Below, one piece after another: positions 5,818 through 7,529 of a stretch of DNA of 7,529 nucleotides. Location: NCBI GenBank assembly GCA_038222915.1, contig JBBRHH010000291.1, positions 1-7,529 of the forward strand. The letters are read 5' to 3'. This stretch comes from JBBRHH01 sp038222915 (GTDB taxonomy: Bacteria > Planctomycetota > Phycisphaerae > Tepidisphaerales > Tepidisphaeraceae). Made by a program: the position numbers and the translations under genes. Each line of letters starts with the position of its first letter. Positions within the stretch are counted from its first letter, which is position 1. The notes below the pieces were generated by a model, which made no database searches, was not told where the DNA came from, and saw nothing but the letters and a program-made list of their open reading frames with translations.

Positions 5818-6330
5818 CTAACTAAAGGTTATCCATATCTGCGCCGAGCAGGTATGGCTTTTGCCGGTAAGGGTATTATTTCCCTTCGAGTAAGTAAGGC
5901 TCGCGCCGGTCAGGGTATCACCCCCGCGCCGACGAAAAAGGGGACGAATCCAATCCTGATCGGAAGGGGCCACGGCGTACTTGCCGTTGGGGTTTTTCCA
6001 GTCGCGGCTCTGGCCGGCGTCGGGTTCGTTCGCCCATTCGCTGAACCCCAGGGCCACGCCGCCCATGATGAACTTCAGCGCTTCGGTGGCGAACCGCGTG
6101 TCTTGCCACCAGCCGAGTCTCCCCTCGATGTCTGAGCAGTGATTCTTCGGCGCCTTGCCATTGATTGAGCGAACATCCAGGTGCCGAACAACCCACTTTG
6201 GAAGTCCTGCCCTGGATAATTCTTCAAGCTCGTTTTCGACAGTAACACTCGAAAAATAGGCGCTCAACTTGCAAATCCCAGTGTTTTTCGCGTTTCTTGG
6301 TTTGCCCACTCGAAAATGTAGTGCCAACAA
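5818..6330 (-). pseudogene. Unrecognised ORF, probably a 5'-truncated gene remnant
   Basis: The frame is open for 170 codons to TAG at 5818-5820. The central part (about 5940-6130) has strongly GC-biased third positions, with residues such as GRLGWWQDTRFATEALKF, FIMGGVALGFSEWANEPDAG and WKNPNGKYAVAP, so it is or was coding. No family is recognised. The only upstream starts are TTG codons (6330, with no ribosome site), and the 5' part is AT-richer and lies against the presumed left end of the IS1634-type element. The likely reading is that the element removed the true 5' end. The C-terminus contains a 14-residue imperfect repeat (TLTGASL... / TLTGKSH...). The small secreted protein gene starts 98 bp downstream on the same strand. 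It could be an intact gene with a TTG start, but I consider that less likely. Confidence 0.4.
5852..5926. repeat. Two imperfect 42-bp units within the unrecognised ORF
   Basis: Units starting at 5852 and 5894 share GCCGGTMAGGGTAT and match at about 23 of 33 positions. The period of 42 bp is a multiple of three, so it keeps the minus-strand frame and gives a duplicated TLTG motif near the C-terminus. Confidence 0.4.
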
Positions 6331-6363
6331 AATGAGTTGATGACACAGAAATCACCCGATTTA

Positions 6364-6372
6364 TGCTAGAAT
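6364..6372 (+). promoter_or_regulatory. Possible extended -10 for the IS1634-type transposase
   Basis: TGCTAGAAT matches an extended -10 (TG-N-TATAAT with one mismatch), 43 bp upstream of the start codon. No good -35 lies at 17 bp; TTGATG at 6337 is too far away. Confidence 0.3.
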
Positions 6373-6415
6373 TGTAGTTAAATTGTGGTGTCGCTTTCCC
6401 GTAGGAGACGCACCC

Positions 6416-7529
6416 TTGTTTTTCCGCATCAAAAAATCCAAGACCCACCAGTACCTCCAAATCGTCGAAAACTCCCGCCACGACGGCCGTGTAAAACAAC
6501 GTGTCCTCCATACCCTCGGGCGACTCGATGAACTCCAAAAGGACGGCAAACTCGTAAGCCTCCTCGCCTCCGGCGCTCGCTTCGCCCAGCACTCGATGCT
6601 TCTGACTGCCTAAAAAAATGGACAGACCTCGGCTGCCAACACCAAACGCATCGGTCCGACTCTCGTCTTCGATCGCCTCTGGAAAGAGACTGGATGTCAG
6701 GACGTCGTGCGCCGACTGCTCGAACACCGCTGTTTCGAATTCGATGTGGAACGGGCTGTATTTCTCACCGTCCTGCATCGACTCTTTAGTACCGGCGGCT
6801 ACGGCTTTCGCAGTGACAGGGCCTGTATGGCTTGGAAGGAAGATTATCTCGTACTCGGACTCAACGGCAAAGACCGTAACAAGGATCTCCAACTGCACCA
6901 CCTGCATTGGGCTATGGCTTGGCTCGGCGAAACGCTTCCTGACAGTCAGCAAAAAGTTTCCAGTAAACTCGTGCCACGCTGCACCAAGGACCTAATCGAG
7001 GAAAATCTGTACGAACGCCGACGCGATCTGTTCACTAATCTGGATATGGTATTCTTTGACACCACGACACTGTACTTCGAAGGCGGAGACCTGCTCGGAC
7101 AGCACGGATACAGCAAAGATCATCGGCCCGACTTGCGCCAACTGGTGGTCGGTGTGGTGCTGGACAACGAAGGTCGGCCTATTTGCTGTGAGATTTGGCC
7201 GGGCAACACCTCCGACGTGAAGACCCTCATCGCCATTGTGGATCGGCTGCGCATGCGCTTTCACATTCGGCAGGCCTGCGTCGTTGCCGACCGCGGCATG
7301 ATTAGTCGAGAGGTGGTCGGCGAATTGGAGGATACGAACCGCCACTTCATCCTGGGCGCACGTATGCGTCGGCAGAAGGAGGTCAGTGATATCGCGTTGT
7401 CAGACGCCGAGCCGTACCAGGAGGTGTTCGGCCCACGCGAGACTTCCAAAGATCCGGCACCGCTTCGCGTCAAGGATGTTGAGGTGGAGAACCGCCGCTA
7501 TGTGGTGTGTGTGAACGAAGTGCAGGCCG
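6416..7529 (+). pseudogene. IS1634 family DDE transposase, partial, interrupted by an in-frame TAA
   Basis: The best start is TTG at 6416 with TAGGAG (6402-6407) 8 nt upstream, giving FFRIKKSKTHQYLQIVENSR and RVLHTLGRLDELQ, the conserved N-terminus of IS1634 transposases. After 65 codons a TAA stands at 6611-6613. The same frame then stays open to the edge (305 codons) with unmistakable family sequence: RIGPTLVFDRLWKETG, VFLTVLHRLF, VFFDTTTLYFEG (first catalytic Asp, codon 7058-7060), GYSKDHRPDL, ICCEIWPGN, VVADRGMIS (second catalytic Asp, codon 7289-7291), FILGARMRRQKEV and SKDPAPL. The catalytic Glu would lie beyond the window. No frameshift is involved, so a single nonsense change from an NAA codon explains it. 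After HRLF the sequence STGGYGFRSDRA seems to carry four to five extra residues compared with the usual form (from memory). Downstream in-frame starts exist but none has a clear ribosome site. Confidence 0.85.

Larger units (their letters stand above)
6317..7529 (+). mobile_element. Left part of an IS1634-type insertion sequence
   Basis: The transposase fragment defines the element; its right end lies beyond the window. The left boundary is a guess at the sequence starting TGTAGTGCCAAC (6317), about 100 bp before the transposase start, where base composition changes from the minus-strand ORF. No partner inverted repeat can be checked here. Confidence 0.55.

Noticed and set aside
6224..6952. 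Minus-strand 242-codon open frame opposite the IS1634-type transposase
   Set aside because: It is antisense to clear family sequence (RIGPTLVF, HRLF) and also crosses the element's presumed left end; no domain.
1..7529. CRISPR arrays, tRNA or rRNA genes, toxin-antitoxin or phage-defence modules
   Set aside because: I saw no regularly spaced repeats, no cloverleaf or rRNA segment and no related protein motifs on either strand.

Overview
The window is GC-rich bacterial DNA and most likely comes from a planctomycete. The evidence is a secreted SGNH/sialate-type esterase joined to a TIGR02603-type heme-binding domain, a second c-type heme site and a DUF6797-like region, together with IS110 and IS1634-type transposases of kinds I associate with that phylum. 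The assignment is an inference from domain content; no rRNA or tRNA is present.

Layout. Positions 1-3090 (minus strand) hold one very long exported-protein gene that runs off the left edge. It is broken by two single-base lesions, near 2260 and in an A6 run at 1562-1567, so it reads as three pieces: esterase N-terminus; esterase C-terminus plus first heme domain; second heme plus DUF6797-like part. Positions 3243-5409 are an apparently complete IS110-type element. Positions 5402-5719 (minus) encode a small secreted protein of unknown function whose stop codon is supplied by the end of that element. Positions 5818-6330 (minus) hold an unrecognised, probably 5'-truncated gene. From about 6317 to the right edge lies the left part of an IS1634-type element whose transposase has an in-frame TAA.

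The most interesting system is the IS110 element. Its transposase (584 aa) carries the RuvC-like and Tnp20 domains plus a C-terminal DnaG-type CHC2 zinc finger. The 275 nt upstream of it can be read as a bridge RNA: a 5' stem-loop, a target-binding loop and a donor-binding loop. Three guide-like segments lie in the order expected from IS621. A 9-nt segment is complementary to the right flank across the CT core, an 8-nt segment equals the element's right end, and a 5-nt segment is complementary to the left end. Joining the two ends in a circle would place a perfect TTGACA (right end) exactly 17 bp from CATAAG (left end), giving a promoter that fires into the bridge RNA. These signals agree on the same boundaries. 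The left target guide could not be found convincingly.

Before the insertion, the small secreted protein gene and the esterase-cytochrome gene lay head-to-tail on the minus strand about 120 bp apart, so the element separates two genes that may have been co-transcribed.
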